Shown here: one piece after another, positions 46,675 through 57,782 of the stretch
Numbering within the stretch: position 1 is the stretch's first letter
How the letters are laid out: each line of letters opens with the position of its first letter
Assembly (NCBI RefSeq): GCF_003589595.1
Contig: NW_020654810.1
Span: 11,774,357 to 11,838,356 of the forward strand
DNA from: Hyposmocoma kahamanoa
Taxonomy: Eukaryota; Arthropoda; Insecta; Lepidoptera; Cosmopterigidae
DNA: 64,000 nt
Direction: 5' to 3'
The notes under the pieces: generated by a model
Database searches by the model: none
What the model saw: the letters and a program-made list of their open reading frames with translations, nothing else
Told to the model about the DNA's origin: nothing
Translations under genes and position numbers: made by a program

Positions 46675-46882
46675 GGCTCAACTCACACTGGCGCAGAGTC
46701 GCAGCGTCGCGACGCGTTATGTTTATCGCCTATAGCATATTCATCTCTATTTTCCCATAATTAAGGTACAAATTTGTGTTTTGCAAATATGGAATAGAGC
46801 ATCGACGCGGATCGCTAGGCGGTGTAGTTGAAAAACCGGACGCGACGTGACGCTTCGACTTTGCGCCAGTGTGAGTTAAGCC
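46675..46882. mobile_element. GGCTCAACTCACA MITE, second copy
   Basis: Same termini and internal sequence (cctatagcatattcatctct) as 5178-5466 but 81 bp shorter through internal deletion. TAT flanks both ends (46672-46674 and 46883-46885). Confidence 0.8.
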
Positions 46883-47003
46883 TATAAGTGTCTTATAATC
46901 TTGTAGGGGTTATACAAAACGACCATATAATGAAAACGACAATGCACCTTTAGATGAAAGTGACCTAATTAAAAAATTAAGAAAATTAGTTCATACCGTA
47001 AAC

Positions 47004-47238
47004 CGTAGGTTTCTAAACTTTTTGGTTCACCACCCACTTAGGCAATATAAAAAAAATTCACCACCACCAAAAAATCACAAGGAAAAAAATGTATGTAGTG
47101 TAATTTATATACGTAGATTTTTTTTTTATAAAAGGTGAAAGGTTTTTTTTTTTCAAAAGTCGTAGCACCGCCTAGCCGCCCGCCTAGGGCTCTTCAACGC
47201 CCACTGGGGTGCGGTGGGGACCACTTTGGGAAACTATG
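47004..47238. mobile_element. hAT-like MITE (TTTCCCAAA type), 235 bp
   Basis: The left end CGTAGGTTTCTAAAC and right end TTTGGGAAACTATG are inverted. The subterminal ggttcaccacccac and gcggtggggaccac also pair. Flanks CCGTAAAC (46996-47003) and CCGTAAGT (47239-47246) fit a diverged 8-bp duplication. The TTTCCCAAA terminus resembles Charlie-like hAT elements. Confidence 0.6.
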
Positions 47239-47269
47239 CCGTAAGTCGACTTCTAACAAATTTCATAGG

Positions 47270-47450
47270 ACATACTATTTCATACTATTTTTCTGGATAT
47301 AAATAAACCAACGTTTCGGGCCCTTTACAGGTATTTGATCCCATGGTCACTGTTGACTTTCAACCGTGACCATGGGATCAAATATACGCGTATTAAATCC
47401 AGAAAAATAGTTTGATTTCCTATGTGTAATAATCGCGAAAACCAAATCAT
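47270..47450. repeat. PLE-tail foldback
   Basis: Inverted arms around gatcccatggtcactgttga / aaccgtgaccatgggatc. Both arms carry the phrase ending in atagtttgatttcct or its complement. Internally shorter than 25159-25387. Confidence 0.7.
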
Positions 47451-49277
47451 TCTAAGATTGTTGTTTGTAAGCTCGCTAAGATTGTTGTTTATAAGCTTGA
47501 ATGGCACAGATAACTATAATGGGTCTTTTTCATATGTTTGGAATTCCGCTCCCGCATTGGTACGTAAGTACAATGCTGCATTTGGTGTTGAATCTGGATC
47601 TGAAAAGACAATACGCCATCACCGTTTATGTCTATGACGGATTAGCCGTTTTCGTTTCGAAAATCATCATTAAATTTTTGCAACCGTGACTTTCTTTATT
47701 ACTGCGAGGATTTTCATTCACAATTAAAACGGCTTAATCTTGATAAGGTCATAACATTGCTTAGCTGATGAAAACGAAAGTGACTGAAATTGATAAGACG
47801 GCCTTAACACAATATATTAAGAGCATTGCAGGCATTAGTTTAGGACGTACTTAAATTTAGTTCAAGGGAACATAAATCCTTGTTAGGTAATTTGACAACA
47901 GAGTTCAGTGAAAAGGTGACGTCTAGTAAAGTCTATTTTTAAATTGTTAAATGTTAAAATGACCAGAAACAATTTTAGAGGACGTAAAGCAGAATGTTTC
48001 ATCAGTATTTTCCAGGACTACCAAAACATTTTATACTTCAAAAGCAATAAATATAAAAAATGTGGAAATTTCACAATTTTAAATCTTATTTTGTGTATTT
48101 CCAATAAGCTCGTAACGCAATACTCCGCCATGAGTCACTTTCTTTCTAAAGGTGCGAATGCCGTAATTAAAAAAAAAAAATCTGACAGCAGCGCCTAACG
48201 TGACGAATACAGGAAATCTTTTGATGTTTAGAGTACTTATAGTACACGGTTACATGTTATATTGGACGATCTATGAGACAAGTTGATATTATAGTTTAAG
48301 CCATTTGTTTCTCTAAATCGAATACAAACATTAATTTACAGCGAGAAATACTATACAAATATGAAGCTTACAAAAATGAACGAGCATCAGAACTGTTACA
48401 TAGTTTATTTCGATATCTCTAATAAACACTACGCCTACTTAATTTTTAGACCTCTGTTTTTATTTTGTTATTTGTTTCTTTTGTTTTTCACAAAATTAGA
48501 TTTTTTGCTTTTTTTCGAATTTTGTTTTTTGTTTCTTTATTTTTTTTTTCACAAAATTCGGGGAGCATAATATTAGCAAATAAATATGGCTTTTTACAAA
48601 AATAACAGAAAATTACCAAAAAATATACTATGCGTAGTGTTCTTTGGAGTATCGATCTATTGTACTTACTTACATCTGGGTTTAATAAACACACCCAGTA
48701 AATATATAAACAAATAAAAAAATCACATTCACAGAACACTGTTAAGTACTTTATGTATTAAAACATATAATTACCAGTGATCAAAATTGAAGGAGCTCAT
48801 TTAGCTAAATTAAAGAATAACTTTAATTATTTATTAATGTATTAGTCACAGCGACGTTACTACATCGTTTCATGTAGTTTTAATTAATATATTCCAAAAA
48901 CTTAGTTTAATTGTACAACTTATTATTAGGTGAGCACCTCATACTACAAAAAAATAATGTTTTACATATTTATATAACGTGGACATTCTCTTCTACAAAT
49001 CCCGGGACTTCTTGGAACTGATTATATTTGAATATACGTATTATTGTTTGAAATTTGAGTCCATTGGCGATAAGTTACATACTCGTATACATAGTTAAAT
49101 ACTTTAGTCACATAGAAAATAAACATGAAATAACTTATATTTTGGAATGTTTAGAAAATATACAGTAAAAAAAAAGAAATTTTATACGCATTGATGACGA
49201 AATGGGTATGTCCGTACCAAGAAAACGTTCATACTTTAGATAAATTAAATTCCTTAATTCCGATCATCGGTAATTAC
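47450..49277. other. AT-rich stretch without a recognisable gene
   Basis: Several short frames on both strands, low complexity around 48450-48560 (T-rich). Nothing supported. Confidence 0.35.
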
Positions 49278-49370
49278 GTTAGACAAACAGTTTTTTGCGG
49301 GTCCGATTCCCAGTAAGATCGATTTCAACGGACATTTCTAATTTGCTTCTGTACCGCTATCGTGAAATCA
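49278..49370 (+). repeat. tRNA-like SINE fragment (tentative)
   Basis: gcgggtccgattcccagtaa matches a B box with flanks. The following acggacatttctaatttgct resembles the segment after the B box at 46020 and 58430. Confidence 0.25.
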
Positions 49371-49722
49371 TTGTGTCGAATGTGGCTAATGTAAAATACA
49401 GAAAACGACGGGGTTGTACAATTGGCTACACTGTCCATCATTTGACGTAATTGTAAGAGACTATTGACGCTATATCATGGTAGAGATATTGTTTTTTTGT
49501 TAAAGTTAAATTAATTACTGTTTTACTTTACACTTTATTAAGCCTGTTATCTGAATTAATTGACTATAAAAAGAAGTAGATTGAATATAATAGAATAAAA
49601 AACGTTCTAATCTAACATTCTATTATATGTAAATTACATAGATATCGAGTTCTTAGGTTTTCGCGACTGTTGCACATAGAAAATGAAACTATTTTTCCGG
49701 ATTTAAATTTATAAATAAAAAC

Positions 49723-50507
49723 TTAGCTTTCTTAGATGTTTTAATTAAAAGAAATCCTAATAACACCTTAGGGCATACTGTATTTCGAAAGAAAACCCAT
49801 ACAGATGTCAATGGTGATTCCCATCACCATCCTAGCCAGTTAGCTACCGTGGGTAAATCGTTGTATTAGAGAGCACATGGTGTCTGCGACAGTAATCATC
49901 TGGCAGGGGAACTTCAGCATATGAAGCAAGTCCTATACGCGAATAAGTTGAAGATTCCACGCCAATGCCGCAGGCCCCATGTGAAACCACCAACAGTCGA
50001 GAGAAGATCTGCCATCTTTCCTTACGTGAGAGGTTTACAGACAAGATCGGAAGAGTCCTCAGGGCACCCTGAGGACTCTTCCGATCTTGATCTATCAAGA
50101 ACTATTTCATGCCCGTGACGAAGATTTCTCAGTTCCTGAGACCCGTGAAATATAACATCCCCTTACAGGATGCAGGAATTTACAAGCTTGACTGTTAGTG
50201 CGGTCTCTTTTATATTGGATAAACAAAGCGAAGTATATGTACCCGCATCAAAGAACATATAGCTGATGTTAAATACCGTCGCGTAAACAAGTCTGCAGTC
50301 TGCGAACATGTAAAGGATAAACCTACACATTCAATGAAGTTTGACAAACCCTTGGTCCTTGCAAAAGAAGTCCGTTATCTATCCAGGATGCTGCGAGAGG
50401 CCATTGAAATTAAAAAACATCCTAATTTCAACAGGGAAGATGGTTTCTTCGTGTCACCAGTTTGGGATCTAGTATTTCCTCTAATGAAAAATCCCAAACA
50501 GACATAA
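49723..50507 (+). pseudogene. PLE reverse transcriptase C-terminus and GIY-YIG endonuclease, decayed
   Basis: The frame begins LAFLDVLIKRNPNNTLGHTV, the region after the PLE RT core, followed by RKKTHTD and NHLAGELQHMKQVLY. FPYVRG and, after a frameshift, TDKIGRVLRA lead into the linker. The endonuclease reads LFYIG-TKRSICTRIKEHIA, then REAIEIKKHPNFNREDGFF and a Trp-rich end before TAA at 50505. The GIY-YIG signature is represented by LFYIG. Stops occur near 49868, at Cys-x-Cys before LFYIG and right after YIG. A 48-bp palindrome interrupts the linker. PLEs use the GIY-YIG nuclease to nick target DNA; this copy is dead. Confidence 0.85.
50042..50089. repeat. Perfect 48-bp palindrome (23-bp arms, 2-nt loop)
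   Basis: CAAGATCGGAAGAGTCCTCA plus GGG, then CA, then the exact reverse complement. The left arm is native PLE coding sequence (KIGRVLR). The right arm is an inverted copy inserted into the gene. Confidence 0.98.
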
Positions 50508-50880
50508 GACTGCAGTACTAATTAATATGTTTTAGTTTATTCTAATTTCTATTATTAATTAATAATAAATTGAACTTAATAAAAATTCATTCAATAAAAT
50601 AATTTCTAAAACTTAATGTAGCGTAAATTGGAATGTTTTCTTTGTAAAATTAAAAAGAAGGTATTTAATTAACAACTATTGAAACTATAGTGAAAAAATA
50701 GGATGGTTTGCATCAATATTAGACATAACTGGTTGAAGACTGTACAACCTCAGTTAACCGTGACCATGAGAACTGTTAAGGACCCGAAACGTCGGTTTGT
50801 TTGAAAAAACAAATATACGCTATTTAAATTCGAAAAAATAGTTTCATTTCCTACATAGATATCTTTACAATTAAATATAA

Positions 50881-51404
50881 TAAATAAGTATAATAGGAAA
50901 CAGAATCATTGGAGCGTAACAACTTTAGTTACTTATAAGCGTTGAATGACTTAATTATATTACTTCTTAAGAATTTGAGAAGTAAATTTGTAAGGATATA
51001 ACCGTGACTGTCGATTTATATGTCTGCATCAACCAGAAAATATCTAACCGATGTAATGTAGACAACATAGGAACCGCGCCTAGGTCCTAGGTAAGGCTGT
51101 CATCGCTGTTCTAGGTATACCAGTACACTTACAATACACGTGCCTAAATTTTCTTCATTTTTATGTAAAAATAATAAATTTATTCATATTTCAACATTAC
51201 ATAATAAATGTTTCACGCGAGTTTGATTTATATAACTTTATTTTTTTATTTGCGTTACGTAAACTTCGAATGAGCATGTGAAACAAAATCGATTTGCTTT
51301 ACATCTAGATAGGTTATATATTATATACATTTAGTTTTGTATTTTTCCAAGCACGTATCAAATAAAAACTTACAATCTACAGCTGCATTTCTATAAAGAA
51401 TATT
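50881..51404. other. AT-rich stretch without a recognisable gene
   Basis: Nothing recognised. Confidence 0.35.
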
Positions 51405-51480
51405 TATTTAAACTTTATTGTACAATATATTGAAGTACAAATGGCGGACTTATGCCATCAGGCATTCCCTACCTGTCAAC
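51405..51480 (-). repeat. Retroelement 3' end
   Basis: On the minus strand: ccaatggttgacaggtaggg, then ggcataagtccgccattt, then an AATAAAGTTTAAATAAAT end. I recognise the taagtccgcc...aataaagttt ending as a common lepidopteran LINE terminus. Confidence 0.5.
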
Positions 51481-51629
51481 CATTGGGCCGAAAAGAAAAA
51501 AAAACAATAGGTTGGTGCTACACTTAAACAAGACGAACAATATACTAGAAGCTAATCGATAATTTGTATGGTAGCTACATTAAACAGTCTTGATTTTGAC
51601 AATTGTCAAACAAATGCTTGCGCAACATT

Positions 51630-51955
51630 CACCATCATCATCATCAGCAACAGCCTATCGTAGTCCACTGCTGGACATAGACCTCGCCCAATGCGCGCCA
51701 TATCGCCCGGTCCTCAGCTCGTTGCATCCATCTGCTGCCAACAGCCCTTCGCAAATCGTCAGTCCATCTGGCCAGAGGGCGTCCTGCACTACGTTTGCCA
51801 AGCCGTGGTCTCCTCTCAAGAACTCGCTTCCCCCATCGGTTATCGGTTCTTCGACATATATGGCCAGCCCAATGCCACTTCAGCTTGCCTAATCTACCAG
51901 CCATGTCGACGACCTTAGTTCTCTGTCGGATAACCTCGTTCCGTAGGTACCTTGT
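51630..51955 (-). pseudogene. RTE-type reverse transcriptase, last ~90 residues
   Basis: The minus-strand frame 51644-51904 reads LGKLKWHWAGHICRRTDNRW, then GRPLARWTDDLRR and WRALGEVYVQQWT. This is the conserved C-terminal end of the RTE-like endonuclease-RT of Lepidoptera. It is uninterrupted over 86 codons. The 3' tail is a GAT-repeat (tgatgatgatgatgg on minus). It is a second, independent truncated insertion besides 1263-2649. Confidence 0.85.
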
Positions 51956-52304
51956 CCTTCAAACAAACTCAACATTCGCTTGAAAGATGATTTATATTAA
52001 TTGGATATGTGATGAATGAGATGCTGCTACGAAAGACGAACGACAAGCTATAACAGCACAATAAATAACAAGCTTAGCGTGAGAAGCACAAATAAATTTT
52101 TTCGAATCGATTATAGAAATTGTACTCTTGTCTTCCGACTATCGTGTGTAATGGTTATGTTCCATAGAGATAGTCCGCGTCACGTAATTTTTGAGAGTAA
52201 ATGGGGAAACGATATTTTTTTGTCTTTCTGCTTATAGAGCAGAGTAAGATTATACGGCAATAAAGCCACATATATTCCAGAAGTGCTTTTTACAACATGA
52301 AAGT

Positions 52305-52985
52305 CTTTTTTTTTATAATATAAAGTGACGAACAAGTCGCGCGCCTGGTGTTAAGTAATACGCCTGTTGATAACAGTTGCAGTAAGTACCACTCGGAGCT
52401 TCAAGTCGCAAAGATATCAGGGGCACTGCCACTGCGCACATCACCTTGAGACATAAGTTGACAAGTCCCATGTGCCTGTTATTTCATCAGCACCCTCAGC
52501 GCCCAGTTACACGAAGAGAAAGATTTCGCGTAGTTAACGCGCTTTCAGGTACGTGAATGGCGAATCTGAATTATATTTACTAGGCAATAATATTTAAATT
52601 CCTCTGAATAATAACCTAATAATAATAGCCNNNNNNNNNNGCAATAATATTTAAATTCCTCTGAATAATAACCTAATAATAATAGCCATAGACCAAATTC
52701 AAGCCAGACTCGCCCGCGTGATGGGGACACTCATTTAAGTTAAAAAGTAAAAGCTAAATAAATAGATCGTATTTTGCCATGATAGACTCACGCAGTCGCT
52801 GCACGGCGGCATCGCGGACTCCGCGGCGGCCGCGCGGGGTGAGCGTTATGAGATTCGTGTCGAATAAATGCACTCTTACCCTCGAACGCAATAATATTTA
52901 CATTACTGGTTGGTGGCAGAAATAGATACGGTGGCAGTACTTCCCTCGATGACCGTTCTCACAAGGAGCTCTCTACTACTAAACT
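52305..52985 (-). repeat. Rep-A copy split by a ~370-bp insert
   Basis: The 3' part is 52305-52498 and the 5' part about 52870-52985 (acattactggttggtggcag ... ctactactaaac). The split lies in the CAGCACCCTTACC segment, and CACCCT / CACTCT on the two sides may be a target duplication. The insert contains the second gap and a GC-rich spot. Confidence 0.65.
52584..52687. other. Assembly gap (52631-52640) flanked by identical 47-bp sequences
   Basis: 52584-52630 and 52641-52687 are identical (gcaataatatttaaattcct and onward), directly abutting ten N. This is typical of two contig ends that overlap but were not merged, so one copy is probably artificial. Confidence 0.95.
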
Positions 52986-53019
52986 AATGGCACATGACAC
53001 TGTCACTAACAAGTCATAT

Positions 53020-53310
53020 AATCATCAACCCATTGTAAGCCCCAGTGCTGGGCACAGGTTTCCTGTCAAGCGAAGGTTTTCGTCAATTGTCCGTCATGCC
53101 GTCCCAATCCGGGTTGGTACTTCACACGTTGTCCGAGGTGAACAATCCTTCTTTGACGTGCAGGTTTCATCACGATGCTATCCTTCGCCGAAAAAGTCAT
53201 GATAAATTTCAAATTTAATTTCGGACATAAATTCCGAAAAACTGAAAGGTGAGCCTATGGCCTTTGCTTGTGAGGCGGTAGGTCAAACCATTAGGCTACC
53301 GCGGCTTGAA
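53020..53310 (+). repeat. Interspersed repeat with CCCAGTGCTGGGCAC start
   Basis: catcaacccattgtaagccc cagtgctgggcacaggtttc opens it. gcaggtttcatcacgatgct is in the middle, and attaggctaccgcggctt ends it at about 53308. This matches, from memory, a frequent lepidopteran repeat whose end resembles a reversed tRNA-like motif. The 71-aa frame inside it is incidental. Confidence 0.6.
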
Positions 53311-53376
53311 AAAAGTCTTGGAAAGTCATATAAATAATGCGAATTGCATAAAACAAATTATATGTAGGTATAAGAA

Positions 53377-53474
53377 ATGAAACTATTTTTCCGGATTTAA
53401 ATCGCTTATTTTTGTTTTTTCAAACAAACCGACGTTTCGGGCCCTTTACAGGTCCCATGGTCACGGTTGACTGA
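53377..53474 (-). repeat. PLE tail, single arm
   Basis: gaaatgaaactatttttccg to catggtcacggttgactga. One arm only, well preserved. Confidence 0.75.
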
Positions 53475-54171
53475 TGTATATGTAGGTATATTTGAAATTT
53501 TATAACTCTCCTATGTAATCATGAAAAGTTATTAATAAATTTCGTTTGTATAACTTTTAAAACTCTCTCCTGATAAGTAGTTTCTTTGCAGAAGTGATCT
53601 TATTACACCAACGGTTCGTGATAAATTCATGATAAAAAAATGTGTGAGATACGCAACGACCAAGCGTGCACAATTACATATCGACGGTATCTACGTACAC
53701 TTTGCAATTTGCACATTGCATTTTTTTACAGGAGAGATTTTTTTTATCAATTTGCCGACAGATTGCTCAGAATTGCATTGTACGTCTGACTAAGATCTAA
53801 AAATTTCACAAAACTACTTTGTAGATAGATTCTAATCGGGTAACACCACTTTGAAAACGAAATTGTGGCAATCCGTATTTATAAGTAGTTAGAACAACAG
53901 TAGATGCTGTCGACAGTACGTACATTATTATGTATTACGTACATCTATTTTTTAAAAACATTTTTTTTAAAAGAAAATCAAAAATACATTTTTATTATAC
54001 TATTCATTATTAACTACGTAGGTACACTATAAACAGTAGATAGCCTATATAGACTTAATTTAGTGGTTCACGCGATGTTTAGCAAATACGTGTGAAGGTA
54101 TGACAACTCCACACAGCACACTCGTATAGATTTTTCTGCTTCTTCTTTCTTTCTTTCTTCTACTTTATAGC

Positions 54172-54235
54172 ATGTAGCGGTAGAGCTTCGTGTAAAAGAG
54201 TTCGTCCAGGAAGTACTGCCACCTTACCTAGGTTA
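54172..54235 (+). repeat. Rep-A 5'-end fragment, preceded by a CTTT tract
   Basis: agcggtagagcttcgtgtaa ... aagtactgccaccttaccta. A (CTTT)n-like tract runs at 54140-54160. Confidence 0.65.
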
Positions 54236-54589
54236 GCTAGTTCACTTGCCACTTTCATTTCCTTCCTGTTTTTCTTAACTGTCGTTTTAGTATAGGAAAC
54301 GGGACTGTTACAAGATCGACTTTGATATCGTTCGTTGTCACGATAAAAAGATGGATTCGGACCCTGGGTATATCGCGACATGTAAAGCTACCAATTTCTT
54401 AACCATATTAAAGCCACTTTTTGACCTACAATTGACATGACAACTAACCTTCTATTAATTGATAATATTGAATTCTTTGCTTTATATCAAAGAAAAAAGT
54501 AACGAAGCTTTACTTTTGTTTTCTAATTAGATTTGCATTTTATTTGTATTACAAACTCACTAAAAAATAAAGTTAAAAAAATTGGAAGC

Positions 54590-54838
54590 AGAACCACGTG
54601 ACGGAATGCACAAGTCGTGTTCCTAGTGGTAAGCGACACGTCTGTTCATAACAGTTTGCCACCGAGAGCTTAAAATCGCAAAAAACTGAGAGACACTGCC
54701 ACTGCGCCCGTCCCTGAGACATAAGTTGACAAGTTCCACGTGCCTGCAATTTTAACAGTACCCAGTAGTGCATGCATTACTGTTTGGCAGCATAAATAGG
54801 TAAGGTGGCAGTACTTTCCTGGGCGAACTTATTCACAA
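54590..54838 (-). repeat. Rep-A copy, antisense
   Basis: accacgtgacggaatgcaca ... tgcctgcaattttaacagta ... aaggtggcagtactttcctg. It faces the fragment at 54172-54235. Confidence 0.7.
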
Positions 54839-54894
54839 GCTTAGGAAATTAAACTATCCGGTTCTAACTACATCGTATCGTATGGTCACATATG

Positions 54895-55068
54895 TTTGTT
54901 GCTGAACGGATTAGCCATGAACGTGGGACTTGTAAAGGCACGGAAGAAATATTTACGTGGTCTGTGTGTAAAGGGCTCGAAACGTTAGTTTGTTTGAAAA
55001 AATAAATATACGCCATTTAGATCCGAAAAAATTGTTTCATTTCCTATGTGTAACAATCGCAGAAACCT
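54895..55068 (+). repeat. PLE tail copy
   Basis: gggactgtaaaggc-like sequence, then gggctcgaaacgttagtttg, gaaaaaataaatatacgcca and gtttcatttcctatgtgtaa, in tail order with a duplicated aaagg-c-cg(g/a)aa section. Confidence 0.65.
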
Positions 55069-55689
55069 AAGATCGCAATAAAAATTAAAAACTTTATAAA
55101 TCTGATTTTTGTATTCCTTATAATTCATTTAACCTAAAATGTAAATTATTTGTTGCATTAAATCATATTTACAACTTTTTATAATTAAATTAAAATTAAA
55201 AAATTATTTATTCCTCAATTTGGTTCAACAATGGTAGATCAGGTCCTCCCTTTAAGCAAATGTATGCTTGTGTTGGGAAAAATAATTGTTACTTAACCTA
55301 ACTTAGTTAACCTAGTTCATTATTTCTTTGGTTATTTACATTGACAACCCAATATTGTAAAATTTTATTATCCTATGTGTATTTGCAAGATTTGATTATT
55401 CAGAATTAGAATAAAATCACCTTTTACCCAATTTGTTATAAAGATGGTATATTAAGTACTCGCTACCTAGCGAGTGATTATAAAAATCACCGGTGTGCAA
55501 TTTTTGGCTAGGTAATATACGTATTCTAGAACCAATATAAGTATTGGAAGTAGGCCTTTCACAAGTCGGTACATTTCTATATACGAGTCTATACTTTTTT
55601 TAAATGTTATATTGTCTATGGTATTTCAAAATATTTTAGCGCGCATTTTAAGAATGGGCGGGAAAGTTTTATATTTATAATTCATAAAA

Positions 55690-55978
55690 AAACTGGCAGT
55701 GCTGATGAATCGTGAAGATGTCGTGTTTCTTTATGATAATGCCACCACATACGTCTTTACAAAGCCGTCGTAAACTATTGCGGTTAGTTTGGGATGTATT
55801 ACCTCATCCATCGTTTTCGCACGATTTCTTCGTTCAGCTTTTCACTTGTTTCGGTCTTTATAAAATTCTTTATACGTACACGTCTTTGATAACCAAGAGA
55901 CAATCAATCGACTCTTTTATAATTACCCCAAAGATTCTAAATGTTTGTAAATCAACAAAAAAAATGAATAAAGTTTGA
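55690..55978 (+). pseudogene. mariner transposase C-terminal fragment, second lineage
   Basis: REDVVFLYDNA contains the second catalytic Asp. After a frameshift comes HTSLQSRRKLLRLVWDVLPH, the mariner segment leading to the third Asp. The expected PYSPDLAPSD is altered to PSFSHDFF, so the site is uncertain. The rest is degraded to about 55978. The residues differ from the copy at 38273-39317, indicating a different mariner subfamily. Confidence 0.7.
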
Positions 55979-56249
55979 TATTAATTTTTTAAATGTATTT
56001 CATCTGTACTTCTGTACCGTACGAAGTTTTTGATTAACCTTTCGGTTAGCTCGGACAACTCGTGTGGTACCCACTTTTCTTGCTTTTTTATTTTGTCGAT
56101 GTGATAAAAATAGGTTAGCGCTGTGAGTATGATTGTATCAAAACATATCAAACAAACATTTATTTATCTAAAACGAATTTCTGTGTAGTTTAAGATTTTT
56201 TTAAATAAATGTTTTTCCGTTCATTTGGGTAGGCAAAGGTTCCACTATA

Positions 56250-56860
56250 CAGTGTTTTTTTAATGGGACGTTATGGGGAGTTCAAAAACCATAGAAGATA
56301 TAAGAAAACTGTTGTAGGAACTATTAAGTCTTTTTTTGTTGTGAAAGCAACAATTTTGGCAGTCAATTTTTTTGTCAAGCGTGAGTTGTTCATAAAAAAT
56401 TATAAAATTGATCAAACTTTTTAACGCTGATGACTTAGTTTCATAAAGGGATCATTTCATTGTATGGGACGAAAAAAATCCGGTCGGCAGAAGTTGGTCA
56501 AATTTAATAAAATGTTATTCATTTTGTACGATTTAAAAAAAAATAAATTTGCCAATCTTCTGCTGTCCCAATTTGTTTTTCTTCCCGTACAATGAGGTCA
56601 TCATCATAAGAAACTGAGTCTATTAGCATTAAAAAATTTAGTAAATTTTATTTATTTTGTATGAAAAAATATTTTATGAAATTTGACAAAATAATGTTTA
56701 TAATATTTATTAATTTTTATGGATCACTTGTGCTTGACCAAAAAATTGACTATGCCAGAATTGTTTTCACAAAAGAAGACTTGACGGTGCCTAATACAGT
56801 TTCCTTGTATCTTTTATGATTTCGAATTTTCCCATACTATCCCATTAAAAAAACACTCTG
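56250..56860. mobile_element. Long foldback transposon (611 bp)
   Basis: The left end CAGTGTTTTTTTAATGGGAC and right end GTCCCA-like/CATTAAAAAAACACTCTG are inverted. Complementarity continues inward for much of the element (agtcaatttttttgtcaagc at left against gcttgaccaaaaaattgact at right). TATA flanks both ends (56246-56249, 56861-56864). No coding capacity. Confidence 0.8.
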
Positions 56861-56864
56861 TATA

Positions 56865-57782
56865 GCCACTTCATGTATTTAGTATCTTTTCTTGTTTTGA
56901 TGAAAACGGAGACCTTGCCATTAAAACAAGGAAAGACAGATAGAGGATAGCTAGCGCCTGTTCTTATATAGTTTATATGTCGTGTAGGGTAGATGTTATA
57001 TAATTGTATAGGACAGGCTAATGTAGTTTACGATTTATTAACTTCAATAATAGCACCACAGACCTAGGATGACGCTTAAATTTAAATCGGTGAGTAGCTC
57101 CCATTATGTCATCGTTTTCCTTAAGCTTTATGGAATCGGGTAAAAAAACACAGTGTTTGTTACTTTTATTCGTTCTATATCTGCAGTTAATGTTTACAGT
57201 AGTTTTTGCATCATTACTGCCACGTTTTATTAAAATATTCACTAATTTACCAAAATGAAAACAAAATAAATTAAAAATTTATGAGGATTCAGATTTAATT
57301 TTAAAAAGTTTATTTTCCGAAGCTTACGCTAAATAGATATTATTTATTTTAAATTGCTGTTCCATAGTTCTAAAACTTAATTTTCATACTTTAACACCAT
57401 TTGTCTTGTGTTTTCAGCGTAACCTTATTCATATTAAAGTGTGGCAACACCCCCTAAAACGTACTCAAAATTACCTCTTCTCGAATCGCTAAAGGTGGGG
57501 AAACATATTATAACATGTCTAAATTCAAAATGTCGACAGAATTAAATGACTTAGTTACCTTTCATTATTTATCACGTAACGGTAATGCAGATTGTGACTT
57601 AGGAGAATGGATCAGATTGCTTAAATTGTATTTGTGTAGCGCCTATTAAGTTTATTTCCATTTGTAAAATTGCACACCAGTACATCCGGTTCATACACGT
57701 TGTACTTAAAGCCCGTGTGCCTGTGTTATATGTTGCATCTTCGACTTAGTCGTCACTTACTATCAGCTAATATTATCGTTCT
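56865..57782. other. AT-rich stretch without a recognisable gene
   Basis: Nothing recognised; the 74-aa minus-strand frame at 57018-57242 has no signature. Confidence 0.35.

Larger units (their letters stand above)
49645..50880 (+). mobile_element. Penelope-like retroelement, 5' truncated, flanked by inverted tail repeats
   Basis: The left flank (49645-49710) is an inverted copy of the tail, from gatatcgagttcttaggttt to tttttccggatttaaat. The body 49723-50507 codes the PLE C-terminal half. The 3' non-coding tail runs to 50860 with cccgaaacgtcggtttgttt and gtttcatttccta. Inverted terminal copies around truncated PLEs are known for Penelope elements. The same tail marks about ten loci here. 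Confidence 0.85.

Noticed and set aside
50042..50089. Plain Illumina adapter contamination
   Set aside because: Only 12 nt match, they are explained by conserved PLE codons, and the orientation of the two copies is opposite to that of adapters around an insert.
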